Origin: Nitrospiraceae bacterium UBA6905
GTDB taxonomy: Bacteria > Nitrospirota > Thermodesulfovibrionia > Thermodesulfovibrionales > UBA6898
Length of the DNA stretch: 36,603 bases
Assembly (NCBI GenBank): GCA_002451165.1
Contig: DKBH01000084.1
Location: 1 to 36,603, forward strand
Direction: 5' to 3'
A program made the position numbers and the translations under genes. Below the pieces are notes generated by a model. It made no database searches, was not told where the DNA came from, and saw only the letters and a list, made by a program, of their open reading frames with translations. Within the stretch, counting starts at the first letter, position 1. Each line of letters opens with the position of its first letter. Shown here piece by piece: positions 25,033-32,928 of this stretch.

Positions 25033-25128
25033 GTGGGAAGCGTTGTCAAGTGGCGCAAAAAGAAGATGAGCAAGCATAAGCACAAAAAGCTGCTCAGAAA
25101 AACAAAACATCAGAGGAGGAATAAGTAA
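25033..25128 (+). CDS. Small ribosomal subunit protein bS22-like (AURKAIP1/COX24 domain), 31 aa
   Basis: This tiny gene starts with GTG and is preceded by an almost perfect AAGGAGGTGA site (25019-25028) at normal spacing. The product begins MGSVVKWRKKKMSKHKHKKL, followed by LRKTKHQRRNK. It is highly basic and matches the AURKAIP1/COX24 pattern (MGSVxKxRxKxMSKxKHxKLLRxTxxQRR) known from mycobacterial bS22 and related to mitochondrial mS38. These proteins bind 16S rRNA in the small subunit near the decoding region. It lies 86 bp after the activase stop and converges on the amidase-like gene. No terminator is visible after it. The strong ribosome-binding site and family match outweigh the small size. 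Confidence 0.88.
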   Translation: MGSVVKWRKKKMSKHKHKKLLRKTKHQRRNK

Positions 25129-25177
25129 TTGCCCTCTCGGTTGTCTACAATATTGCCGTATCCCCATCAATCCGCGG

Positions 25178-25909
25178 TTATTCCAGACGGGTCACCTGTA
25201 TACCGATGAACGGCATTTCTGCGCTGTACGCTGAAAAGAGAATCTTCTTAACCTTGCCCCCTTTGTTCTTCTGCCCGAAGGCACTAATGAGATAGACCGC
25301 ATCCTGCTCGCGTTTGATGATGCCTATATGTCCGATGACTTCATGTTCCATCCGCATGTCAGAGGCCTTCACAAAAAAAATGATATCTCCGCTCATCAGA
25401 CCACTAAGGACCTTTTGTATATCCTCCTTCGCTATCATGGAGATATGCTCTCCTGCCGATTTCCCCTGTGCAATAGCCGTACGCCCAAGTTCTGAGGTAA
25501 TCTCCCTGCCCCATTTACCGCTCTCTATCATGTCCTCGCCGAATCTGAATCGGTCTTCGTAGTTAACCACTTTCCCGTCCTGAACGAGCCCTTTCCGGTG
25601 AAAACGCATTTCGAGCGCAACTGATTCCGCATCAGACGGATTCTTTCCCAACGCGAGCTCAACAGACCTAAACGCCAGGTACATGCAGTCAACCCTCTCA
25701 TCAGCAACGATGCGGCCCTCACGTACATACTCCCCCATCGGCTCGACATCATACGGGACATCAATAAACTGCTCTGCCCAAAATGCCGTCCTTTCACCGA
25801 TATCCCATCCCGCCGTTATCGTTTGAAGCTCTGCGATATTGGCAACAGGCATAAAAGCCGCAGTTAGCAGCAGGAGAAAGGAAAGCGTCAGATAAAGACC
25901 CCTGCTCAT
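25178..25909 (-). CDS. Secreted DUF1460-like (amidase/NlpC-P60-type) protein
   Basis: The product is 243 residues. An N-terminal signal peptide (LYLTLSFLLLLTAAFMPVANIA) predicts export. The remainder resembles the DUF1460/N-acetylmuramoyl-L-alanine amidase-like papain-fold group: IDVPYDVEPMGE, a VDCMYLAFRSVELAL segment whose Cys would be the nucleophile, a MRFHRKGLV segment, and LMSGDIIFFV...HEVIGHIGII supplying a candidate catalytic His. Such enzymes cut peptide stems or amide bonds of peptidoglycan in the periplasm. Similarity is partial, so family membership is tentative. The ATG at 25909 has no Shine-Dalgarno sequence but lies 5 nt after a perfect TATAAT. It is divergent from the MetE/UroD-like gene. 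Confidence 0.7.
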   Translation of the reverse strand: MSRGLYLTLSFLLLLTAAFMPVANIAELQTITAGWDIGERTAFWAEQFIDVPYDVEPMGEYVREGRIVADERVDCMYLAFRSVELALGKNPSDAESVALEMRFHRKGLVQDGKVVNYEDRFRFGEDMIESGKWGREITSELGRTAIAQGKSAGEHISMIAKEDIQKVLSGLMSGDIIFFVKASDMRMEHEVIGHIGIIKREQDAVYLISAFGQKNKGGKVKKILFSAYSAEMPFIGIQVTRLE

Positions 25910-25914
25910 GCCCT

Positions 25915-25920
25915 ATTATA
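25915..25920 (-). promoter_or_regulatory. -10 element of the DUF1460-like gene (leaderless)
   Basis: A perfect TATAAT on the minus strand ends 5 nt before the ATG. No -35 was found at the usual spacing. The position implies a start at or next to the ATG. Confidence 0.45.
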
Positions 25921-25941
25921 CCTGCTCAGGACGGAAAATCT

Positions 25942-25971
25942 TTGAAACGTTGCTCGCTGATAGGGTATCAT
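25942..25971 (+). promoter_or_regulatory. Promoter of the MetE/UroD-like-tmk-holB-ricT-metG operon (leaderless)
   Basis: TTGAAA (25942-25947), an 18-bp spacer and TATCAT (25966-25971) are followed after 6 nt by the ATG at 25978. There is no Shine-Dalgarno sequence. Confidence 0.5.
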
Positions 25972-25977
25972 TCAAGA

Positions 25978-26982
25978 ATGTTTAAACCGTTCACTACCAC
26001 AGGCATCGGCAGTCTTCCTCATCGCAGTGTCACTGACGGCTGCAGCCTTGTGCTCAGTTCCTTTGACATCCCGTTCTGGCCGCAATTTCCCCGCATTTCC
26101 TTCAAGGAGTTCATGATCCCTCAATATGCTGAGGGGTTCCCGTTTCTCAGGATGGATGCGGAAAAAGAGCTCGTATGGGTCGACAGAAACGGCTCGGATG
26201 AACTGGACCGCTTCTACGAAAGTTGTACGACCGAAAGCAGGATTGCCATATCTGAGGATCATGCCCGGGGGCTGCACGCGTTGCTCAGGATGATCAAAGG
26301 GAGGCGCTTTACATTTCTTAAGGGACACGTAACCGGGCCGCTTACCTTTTCACTTGGCCTCAAGGATGTAAACGGCAAGGCGCTGTACTTTGATGAAGAA
26401 TTCCGCGAGATATCGCTCCTGCTTCTTCAGGCCAAGACGCGATGGCAGTTAGACATGCTGGGACAGCATGCGGATAAGGTCATCATATTTATCGACGAGC
26501 CCATCCTTTCGGCGCTCGGCAGCTCAAGCTATCTCGGCGTGAGCCCTGAAGAGACGCTCAGACTCCTCCGTGAACTGGCTACAACGATTAGGGCTGCGGG
26601 AGGAATTGCAGGCATTCACTGCTGCGGCAACGCTGATTGGCCTCTGGTCATGCAGAGCGGAGCCGATATTATTAACTTTGACGCCTATGATTACCTTGAT
26701 ACACTGGCGCTGTATGGCAGCGAATGCAGGAATTTCCTTGAACGGGGTGGTTTTTTTGCCTGGGGCATTGTACCCACATCTGATGCGATCATTCGGGAAA
26801 ATCCGGAATCGCTCCGGGATCGCTTCCAACAGGGTGTTCTCAAGATGTCAGAGCAGGTCCCCCGTGATCTGCTGCTTTCCCGCATGCTCATTACCCCATC
26901 CTGCGGAACAGGATCGAGAAGCGTTGATGAGGCAGTAAAAATTTTTCAGCTTCTCATACGGATGAAAGAAGAGATGACATGA
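25978..26982 (+). CDS. MetE C-terminal/UroD-like barrel protein, putative methyltransferase
   Basis: The product is 334 residues from the ATG at 25978. A frame extension to TTG at 25942 is ignored because the promoter lies there. It is a single TIM-barrel domain of the cobalamin-independent methionine synthase/uroporphyrinogen decarboxylase superfamily: TTGIGSLPHR at the N-terminus, KGHVTGPLTFSLGL, FIDEPIL, a zinc-ligand-like HCCGN (H-x-C type), DIINFDAYDY, WGIVPTSD and a late Cys in TPSCGTGS. The spaced His, Cys and Cys are those used by MetE-type enzymes to activate a thiol. It lacks the N-terminal half of classical MetE, as in short core-MetE enzymes and corrinoid-dependent methyltransferases. 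The substrate is unknown. It heads the operon and is coupled to tmk by ATGA. Confidence 0.78.
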   Translation: MFKPFTTTGIGSLPHRSVTDGCSLVLSSFDIPFWPQFPRISFKEFMIPQYAEGFPFLRMDAEKELVWVDRNGSDELDRFYESCTTESRIAISEDHARGLHALLRMIKGRRFTFLKGHVTGPLTFSLGLKDVNGKALYFDEEFREISLLLLQAKTRWQLDMLGQHADKVIIFIDEPILSALGSSSYLGVSPEETLRLLRELATTIRAAGGIAGIHCCGNADWPLVMQSGADIINFDAYDYLDTLALYGSECRNFLERGGFFAWGIVPTSDAIIRENPESLRDRFQQGVLKMSEQVPRDLLLSRMLITPSCGTGSRSVDEAVKIFQLLIRMKEEMT

Positions 26983-27611
26983 AAGGATTCTTCCTTTCCC
27001 TCGAAGGCATAGAGGGAACGGGCAAATCAACTCAGGCCCGTCTCTTAGCGGACTATCTGAGAAGCAGGGGATACGCGGTTATACAGACCGCCGAACCGGG
27101 AGGCACGCCGATCAGTCTGAAGATCCGTGAACTTCTTCTCTCTGTTGATAGCAGGGAAATGGACGTGGTCACTGAGCTGCTCCTGTACAATGCCGCACGC
27201 GTTCAGCATATCAAGGAGGTCATCACCCCGGCTCTAACCAGAGGTGATATTGTTATTTCGGATCGGTTCAGCGATTCTACCCTCGCGTACCAGGGATATG
27301 GCAGGGGAATAGACCGTCAGGTCATCGATGCCCTTGACGCCGTCGCGACCGGCTGCATGAGGCCGGACATCACATTGCTTCTTGACGTTGATGTTGAGAT
27401 AGGTTTGCGCAGAAACAGGGAAATGCAGAAGCATGATCGTCTCGAACGTGAGGACGTGACATTTCATCAAAGGGTCAGGAGGGGGTTCCATGAAATAGCA
27501 GCCGCGGAGCCCGAACGTATATGCATTATTCCCTGTTTTGACGGCATTGAAGATGTACATGAAGCTATAAAAGAGGCTGTTGCTTCGTTCCTGCGTGAGC
27601 GGGAACGATGA
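26979..27611 (+). CDS. tmk: Thymidylate kinase
   Basis: The product is 210 residues, the standard length. It phosphorylates dTMP to dTDP for DNA synthesis. The P-loop GIEGTGKST is at residues 10-18, the AEPGGTPIS substrate loop follows, and the SDRFSDSTLAYQGYGRG motif carries the conserved DR of the family. The later LLLDVDVEIGLRR and DRLEREDVTFHQRVRRGF segments form the LID/core. Its ATG overlaps the stop of the preceding gene (ATGA), so translation is coupled. holB follows after 52 bp. A tmk-holB-ricT order is also found in Bacillus, which supports a DNA-replication housekeeping cluster. Confidence 0.96.
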   Translation: MKGFFLSLEGIEGTGKSTQARLLADYLRSRGYAVIQTAEPGGTPISLKIRELLLSVDSREMDVVTELLLYNAARVQHIKEVITPALTRGDIVISDRFSDSTLAYQGYGRGIDRQVIDALDAVATGCMRPDITLLLDVDVEIGLRRNREMQKHDRLEREDVTFHQRVRRGFHEIAAAEPERICIIPCFDGIEDVHEAIKEAVASFLRERER

Positions 27612-27663
27612 TCGGCCGACGAAACAGAATCTGGAAAAGTAAGGCCGCTAATGAGCGGAGAGC

Positions 27664-28677
27664 ATGGCACTCAATGACGTTATAGGGCAGGAAAAAGCAG
27701 TCGCGATCCTTCAAGGCATACTCAAGAAGAAGAGGCTCGCCAGCTCCTATCTCTTCTGCGGCGAATCCGGTATCGGCAAGAAAATGGCAGCAATCAATTT
27801 CGCCAAGGCCGTAAATTGCCTGAACCTGCCCGGCGGAAGTGACGATGCCCGCGCGCGTTTCCTTTCCGCAGCACCTCGCTCCCCAGGGGGTGCCGACTAT
27901 GACGCCTGTGACGCATGCACCTCCTGCATCAAGATAGACTCGGGCGCTCATCCGGACATCATCCTTATCGGCCCGCAGGAAGGGCTGATAAAGATCGATG
28001 AGGTTCGATCGATCGAAGAAGCCCTTTCATTCAGACCCTATGAAGGTAGCAAAAAGGTAGTGATTGTCGACGATGCCGATACCATGAACCAGGCAGCGGC
28101 AAATACCTTCCTTAAAACTCTTGAGGAACCTCCTGAAGACAGCCTGATTATACTTGTTTCCTCGCGCCCGGACCGGCTTCTTCCAACTATCCGTTCGCGC
28201 TGTTCCCTGATCGTCTTTCACCCCCTTTCGCTCGATTCCTGCAGGCAAATTCTTGACGGCAAGATCGCAGCCCATGATATTGAACAGGCAGTATGCCTCT
28301 CGTTGGGGCGGCCGGGTCTTGCACTCACTGGCAATGTGGCGGGAGACCGGGATCGGTTTATGGATCTCCTGAAGTCAATGCTGCGGTCAGAAAAGGACAG
28401 TTGGTCTTCGCGTGAAGAAGTTGATGGATGGTTCGACCAAGCACTTCTGTTCATGAGAGATCTTGCCGTATTGAAGATAACCGGCAAGCAGACGCTTCTC
28501 ATTAACGTGGATATGGCCGAAAATCTGGCAGGGCTGGGAAAATCCTTAGAACTAAAGGGTATAATAAATATCTATAAGGAACTGAGCCTCATGAAAGTCA
28601 TGTGGCTCTTCAACCTGAACAAGTCGCTTACGTGGAACTATACAGCGTCCCTGCTCAGAAAGGAATTAGTCCTATAG
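27664..28677 (+). CDS. holB: DNA polymerase III subunit delta'
   Basis: The product is 337 residues. It is an AAA+ clamp-loader subunit. The Walker A region is GESGIGKK (33-40), where the usual Thr/Ser is Lys. This is consistent with delta', which does not need to hydrolyse ATP. A zinc module (CDACTSCIKI), a Walker B-like VVIVDDAD, NTFLKTLEEPP and the sensor/SRC motif TIRSRC follow. The C-terminal third is divergent, as is normal for this subunit. The ATG at 27664 has a GGAG a few nucleotides upstream. It works with tau/gamma and delta to load the beta clamp. The stop is separated from the ricT GTG by one base. Confidence 0.92.
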   Translation: MALNDVIGQEKAVAILQGILKKKRLASSYLFCGESGIGKKMAAINFAKAVNCLNLPGGSDDARARFLSAAPRSPGGADYDACDACTSCIKIDSGAHPDIILIGPQEGLIKIDEVRSIEEALSFRPYEGSKKVVIVDDADTMNQAAANTFLKTLEEPPEDSLIILVSSRPDRLLPTIRSRCSLIVFHPLSLDSCRQILDGKIAAHDIEQAVCLSLGRPGLALTGNVAGDRDRFMDLLKSMLRSEKDSWSSREEVDGWFDQALLFMRDLAVLKITGKQTLLINVDMAENLAGLGKSLELKGIINIYKELSLMKVMWLFNLNKSLTWNYTASLLRKELVL

Positions 28678-28678
28678 C

Positions 28679-29545
28679 GTGTCTGACATAGTCGGAATTC
28701 GATTTAAGAGTTGCGGGAAGATATACGATTTCGATGCTGGAGACCTTGCCCTACGGAAGGGCGACAAGGTAGTCATAGAGTCTGATTTCGGTCTGAGCAT
28801 CGGCTCGGTCGTCGAGCCTCCGCATACTGTGGAAAGGAACCCGAAAGAGCTCAAAAAAGTGCTTCGCATCGTAACAGAGGAAGATCTCCGACAGAAGACG
28901 GCGAACGAAAAATTCGAGAGCGAGGCAAGGAGCTTCTGTTACGAAAGGATCATGGCCAGGGGGCTTCCCATGAAGCTGGTGCGGGCCGAAGCTACGCTTG
29001 ATAGGAGACGGATCATCTTTTATTTCACGGCAGACGGCAGGATAGACTTCAGGGAACTCGTCAAAGACCTCGCTGCACGCTTCAAGACGCGTATCGAGAT
29101 GCGCCAGATCGGGGTCCGGGACAAGGCCAAGCTTGTCGGCGGCTTCGGCCTTTGCGGCAAGGAGCTTTGCTGCCGGATTTTTCTGACCACGTTTGAGCCT
29201 ATCTCGATAAAGATGGCAAAACAGCAGGATCTGACCCTAAACACCGGGAAACTTTCCGGCTCATGCGGCAGGCTAATGTGCTGCCTCGGCTATGAATATC
29301 ATGAAGGCCCTTTGGTACGGGAGTCAAAAGAGGAAAAGGAAGAACTGGTATCCGAAGCACAGGATAAGTCCGCTTATCTGACCGAAGATGCCGCTGCAGA
29401 GCAGGAAAGTTTGGCACCAGGAGAAGCCGCAGTCCCTGATTCCGCTCATCTCTCTGTTGAGAAAAGAGATGAACAAAAGCCGGGGCAACCACATAAAAGA
29501 AGACGGAGAAGAAGACACCGAAAGAAACCACAAAAAAATGAATAA
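28679..29545 (+). CDS. ricT: PSP1-domain protein RicT (YaaT-like)
   Basis: The product is 288 residues. The PSP1 domain (about 1-225) includes FxxGD-type early strands, the MKLVRAEATLDRRRIIFYFTADGRIDFRELVKDLA core and the cysteine cluster GGFGLCGKELCCRIF...SGSCGRLMCCLGYE. These cysteines bind Fe-S clusters in the RicA-RicF-RicT (Y) complex that affects RNase Y-dependent mRNA processing in Bacillus. The C-terminal about 60 residues are an acidic then very basic tail (HKRRRRRRHRKKPQKNE), which suggests RNA contact. The start is GTG, one base after the holB stop. The last 8 bp overlap the metG start. RicA and RicF partners are not in the window. Confidence 0.92.
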   Translation: MSDIVGIRFKSCGKIYDFDAGDLALRKGDKVVIESDFGLSIGSVVEPPHTVERNPKELKKVLRIVTEEDLRQKTANEKFESEARSFCYERIMARGLPMKLVRAEATLDRRRIIFYFTADGRIDFRELVKDLAARFKTRIEMRQIGVRDKAKLVGGFGLCGKELCCRIFLTTFEPISIKMAKQQDLTLNTGKLSGSCGRLMCCLGYEYHEGPLVRESKEEKEELVSEAQDKSAYLTEDAAAEQESLAPGEAAVPDSAHLSVEKRDEQKPGQPHKRRRRRRHRKKPQKNE

Positions 29546-31505
29546 ACGGTTTTACGTTACTACACCAATATATTATGTAAATGATATCCCGCACATTGGG
29601 CATGCATATACGACCATAGCGGCAGATATCCTCGCGCGCTACCACAGGCTGATCGGGTATGATGTTTTTTTCCTTACCGGCACTGACGAGCACGGCCAGA
29701 AGGTGGAAAAGGCTGCAGCGGAAAAGGGACGCTCCCCCAAGGAGCATGCCGATATGCTTGTTGAGAATTTTAAGGCGATCTGGAATCGTCTCAACATAAC
29801 AAACGACGCCTTCATCCGCACCACGGACATCAACCATGTGAAGACGGTGCAGGGTATTCTCCAGATGCTCTGGGATAAAGGCGAAATCGAGAAGCGTTCC
29901 TACGCGGGCTGGTACTGCATGCCGGATGAGCGATTCTGGACGGAAAAGGATCTGGTGGACGGGAATTGCCCAGACTGTGGAAGGGCTGTTGAGCATATTC
30001 GGGAGGAAAACTACTTCTTTATCATGTCAAAATATCAGCAATCCCTTATCTCCCATATAGAAAAAAATCCAACATTCATTCTGCCGGAGACACGACGGAA
30101 TGAAGTGCTCGGCTTCCTCAAGAACAACGTCCTCGGTGACCTCTGCATCTCGAGACCTAAGCAGCGTCTTGCCTGGGGTATACCGATTCCATTCGACGAT
30201 TCCTTTGTTACGTATGTATGGTTCGATGCATTGGTGAATTATTTTTCTGCTACACGATACCTCGCTCCCGGTGCGGAGATGGCTCGCAGGGGAGATTTCT
30301 GGTGGCCTGCCCAGCACCACATCGTCGGCAAGGACATTCTCACCACCCATGCAGTCTACTGGTCAGCCATGCTCATGGCGTTGAACTTTCCTCTGCCGGA
30401 CAACATCTTTGCCCATGGCTGGTGGACAATCGAGGGAAGGAAAATGTCCAAATCAATCGGCAATGTTGTCGATCCGAATGCCATAGCTGACAGATATGGC
30501 GTTGACGCCTTCCGGTATTTTCTCTTCAGGGATGTGCCTTTTGGCCACGATGGAGACTTCTCAGAGGATGCGCTGGTACATCGTATTAATACTGATCTGG
30601 CCAATGATCTGGGAAATCTCTTGAGCAGATTCATAACCATGACTGAAAAATATTTCAGCGGCTCAATAGAGAAAACCGTTCCATATGGACGCTTAGACAG
30701 CGCTTTTACACGACAATGCGTGGCGAGTTTTACTGCGGCTCATCGCCGAGACGCCTGGTCAAGACTGCAGTTCCATAGCATTCTTGATCATATATGGGAT
30801 ATGGTCAGAGCTGCAAACAACCATATTGCGCAGACCGAACCCTGGAAATTGGCCAAACACGAGCCCGCCCGCCTCAAAGAAGTGATGTTTGATCTCTGGA
30901 ACACCCTGAGGCTGACGGCCCTGTCCCTCTATCCCTTTATACCACTGACTGCTGAGAAGATCTGGAAGCAATTGGGTCTGAAGTCGTTAGCCGAAGAAGC
31001 CGGAAACAGCGGGGCCGGAAACAGCGATTTGCCTCAGATCTTCGACATCGAATGGACCCCCGTCTATGTCTTACAGACCTCGAAAGGTGCTCAGCTCTTC
31101 CCGAGGATAGAAAAGGAAAAGAAGATGAACAGAGAGACAGATGCCACGATCGAAGCGCCGGGACTGGAAAAAGAAGAGACCAATCTTATCTCTTTAAAGG
31201 ATTTTGCAAGAGCAGAGCTCAGGATCGGCAAGGTGGTCAGTGCGGAGAGGGTAAAAAAATCCGAAAAGCTACTCTGCCTTCAGGTCGATACCGGAACCAT
31301 GCGGCAGATCGTGGCAGGGATTGGCAAAACCTATGCTCCGGAAAACCTCATCGGCAGAAAAATCGTTGTCGTTACCAACCTTCAGCCCGCCAAACTCATG
31401 GGCATTGAATCGCAGGGCATGCTTCTCGCCGCGACCGGAGCTGACGGGGTACCCGTGATCCTTATGCCGGAAAAAGACGTTGAGGCAGGTGCGAGGATCA
31501 AGTAA
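29538..31505 (+). CDS. metG: Methionyl-tRNA synthetase with C-terminal tRNA-binding domain
   Basis: The product is 655 residues from the ATG at 29538, giving MNKRFYVTTPIYYVNDIPHIGHAYTT. A longer reading from 29388 lies inside ricT. It is a class I synthetase charging tRNA-Met. HIGH is at 19-22 and KMSKS at 302-306 (GRKMSKSIGN). The zinc knuckle is partly changed: Cys127, Asp130, Cys144 and Cys147, where the second ligand is usually Cys. The helical anticodon-binding domain has the WxxW-type region (IAQTEPWKLAK). Residues from about 545 form a Trbp111-like OB domain (FARAELRIGKVVSAERV...NLQPAKLMGIESQGMLLAA). It overlaps ricT by 8 bp and ends 5 bp from the convergent gspJ. Confidence 0.96.
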   Translation: MNKRFYVTTPIYYVNDIPHIGHAYTTIAADILARYHRLIGYDVFFLTGTDEHGQKVEKAAAEKGRSPKEHADMLVENFKAIWNRLNITNDAFIRTTDINHVKTVQGILQMLWDKGEIEKRSYAGWYCMPDERFWTEKDLVDGNCPDCGRAVEHIREENYFFIMSKYQQSLISHIEKNPTFILPETRRNEVLGFLKNNVLGDLCISRPKQRLAWGIPIPFDDSFVTYVWFDALVNYFSATRYLAPGAEMARRGDFWWPAQHHIVGKDILTTHAVYWSAMLMALNFPLPDNIFAHGWWTIEGRKMSKSIGNVVDPNAIADRYGVDAFRYFLFRDVPFGHDGDFSEDALVHRINTDLANDLGNLLSRFITMTEKYFSGSIEKTVPYGRLDSAFTRQCVASFTAAHRRDAWSRLQFHSILDHIWDMVRAANNHIAQTEPWKLAKHEPARLKEVMFDLWNTLRLTALSLYPFIPLTAEKIWKQLGLKSLAEEAGNSGAGNSDLPQIFDIEWTPVYVLQTSKGAQLFPRIEKEKKMNRETDATIEAPGLEKEETNLISLKDFARAELRIGKVVSAERVKKSEKLLCLQVDTGTMRQIVAGIGKTYAPENLIGRKIVVVTNLQPAKLMGIESQGMLLAATGADGVPVILMPEKDVEAGARIK

Positions 31506-31510
31506 GAACG

Positions 31511-32155
31511 CTATCCCTCTGTCTTTCTCTGTGAGGTGATCCTCACAATCAGCTCGGGAAGCTCGATCTTCTTCTCCCCCTGTACCATGGTCATCGATAC
31601 CTTCACAGCTGCAGGGAGCGTCTCTTTATCATCGGGATCCCATTCAGAAACCCAACTGCCCTGCTTTTCTCCTTCAGGGATATCAAAATACTCAAAAGCT
31701 ATGGTATTGACGTCAGGATCAAGAAGATAGACCTTCCCCCCGCTATCATCAAATACGTCTTCAAGAAAATAGACCTTTTCTCGTATCTTGAGACCCTCCC
31801 GGTCAGTAAATATCGAGACCCACTTGAGCCCTGCGAGGTCCTCTGGTCCAGAACCATACGCATCGACGCTTGAGGTCACAAAGCCTACCTGGTCGGACTT
31901 CCCTGCAAAGTAAAGCTTCTGCTTATCAATCTTATTGAGGAAAAAAGGGAACGTTCCCCTCAAGAGCCAAGCTACCCTATCACAGATAATACGCACTTTC
32001 TGCGCCTGCTCGCTCCGCTCCATGCCGGTCGCCTGTGACTTATATCCAAGGCGCATGGCCGCAAGCAGGATGACAAAAATAACTATAGAAAGTGTGATCG
32101 CAATAAGAAGCTCAACAAGCGTGAACCCCCTTTTATTCTTCAGGTTCATAGACAC
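31511..32155 (-). CDS. gspJ: Type II secretion minor pseudopilin GspJ-like
   Basis: The product is 214 residues. The start is GTG at 32155 with an AAAGGG site 7 nt upstream; an ATG two codons downstream is an alternative. The class III leader ends at Gly10 before GFTLVELLIAITLSIVIFVILL with Glu five residues after cleavage. The larger globular part (SEQAQKVRIICDRVAWLLRGTFPFF...) with several beta segments fits the J minor pseudopilin, part of the I-J-K tip complex. It overlaps gspI by 23 bp and is last in the F-G-H-I-J operon. No gspK, L, M, C, D or E is present in the window. Confidence 0.82.
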   Translation of the reverse strand: MSMNLKNKRGFTLVELLIAITLSIVIFVILLAAMRLGYKSQATGMERSEQAQKVRIICDRVAWLLRGTFPFFLNKIDKQKLYFAGKSDQVGFVTSSVDAYGSGPEDLAGLKWVSIFTDREGLKIREKVYFLEDVFDDSGGKVYLLDPDVNTIAFEYFDIPEGEKQGSWVSEWDPDDKETLPAAVKVSMTMVQGEKKIELPELIVRITSQRKTEG

Positions 32156-32534
32156 ATCGGAGCCCTTTTATCTTGAGATTCCCCGTGGCGGACCAGCTGA
32201 CCGAGACCGTAATCTCATAAAGCTTCGTCTTTCCGTCTTCAGATGATGACTGCAACGTAATATCCCTAGCAACTTTATATGCTTCCCCTACATCCTTGGG
32301 TCCCGACGCCTCCATGGGATCCGACAGGGCATAGGCCTCATCCATGGCCGATCTGGCATAAAGAACAGCATTGGTATAATCATCCGCCTTTTTTATCGAC
32401 CGAAGGGCGAGGGAATACAATTGAAAGACTGCGACAAGAGAGACAGACATGATCGCAAGTGCAACCATGACCTCCATCAGGCTAAAGCCGTTTGATCGAA
32501 GCAGTACCGAGAACCTGGTCAACTTCAACCGCAT
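32133..32534 (-). CDS. gspI: Type II secretion minor pseudopilin GspI-like
   Basis: The product is 133 residues from the ATG at 32534, which follows an AAGGGG site at about 7 nt. A frame extension to 32699 would run far inside gspH without pilin character. The prepilin leader ends at Gly16 before GFSLMEVMVALAIMSVSLVAVFQLY with Glu at mature position 5, typical of GspI. The rest is a short globular domain (WSATGNLKIKGLRCVYEPEE end). The leader coding region lies entirely within the 3' end of gspH in another frame (53-bp overlap), so the gspH stop coincides with the GFSL codons. Confidence 0.85.
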   Translation of the reverse strand: MRLKLTRFSVLLRSNGFSLMEVMVALAIMSVSLVAVFQLYSLALRSIKKADDYTNAVLYARSAMDEAYALSDPMEASGPKDVGEAYKVARDITLQSSSEDGKTKLYEITVSVSWSATGNLKIKGLRCVYEPEE

Positions 32535-32928
32535 ATTTCTGCCCCTTTTCATTCCTGATCTCAATGAGTCCGCCAGAGCTGCTCCCTTTCGGAAAAAAAT
32601 GAAGGTCCTTACCCGAAAGCGGATATTTTTTCGGTACTGTGTGCAATTCCGAGGTCTTGTCACCGCCGTAGTCCAGCCAATAGCGGTTCCCCTCTTCATC
32701 GATCTTCATGGCCACATCTTGCCGCTCAAGAATGGCCGCCGTCCTGGCATGTTTTGCCGTAAGATATAGTTTGCGCGCTTCCTCTCTGAACATTGAATTA
32801 TCACGCATCCGACCGGCTGAAAAGATAACCATGGCACTAGCCAGCCCGATAATGAAAAGAACAACAAGCAGCTCTAGGAGCGTAAAACCATTGTTATTCC
32901 CAGCTATTGACGTCTTTGTTCTCACCAT
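32482..32928 (-). CDS. gspH: Type II secretion minor pseudopilin GspH-like
   Basis: The product is 148 residues from the ATG at 32928; a GTG at 32925 is an alternative with GGAG closer to ideal spacing. The leader ends at Gly14 before GFTLLELLVVLFIIGLASAMVIFSAG with the mature Glu5. The body has the EARKLYLTAKHARTAAILERQDVAMKID segment seen in GspH/FimT proteins. GspH links the tip complex to the GspG filament. The start lies inside gspG (35-bp overlap), and the signal-cleavage region begins just after the gspG stop. The longer frame to 32979 has no support. Confidence 0.84.
   Translation of the reverse strand: MVRTKTSIAGNNNGFTLLELLVVLFIIGLASAMVIFSAGRMRDNSMFREEARKLYLTAKHARTAAILERQDVAMKIDEEGNRYWLDYGGDKTSELHTVPKKYPLSGKDLHFFPKGSSSGGLIEIRNEKGQKYAVEVDQVLGTASIKRL

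Noticed and set aside
29199..29996. Minus-strand 265-codon frame spanning ricT and metG
   Set aside because: Both plus-strand genes are certain, and the antisense product resembles nothing.
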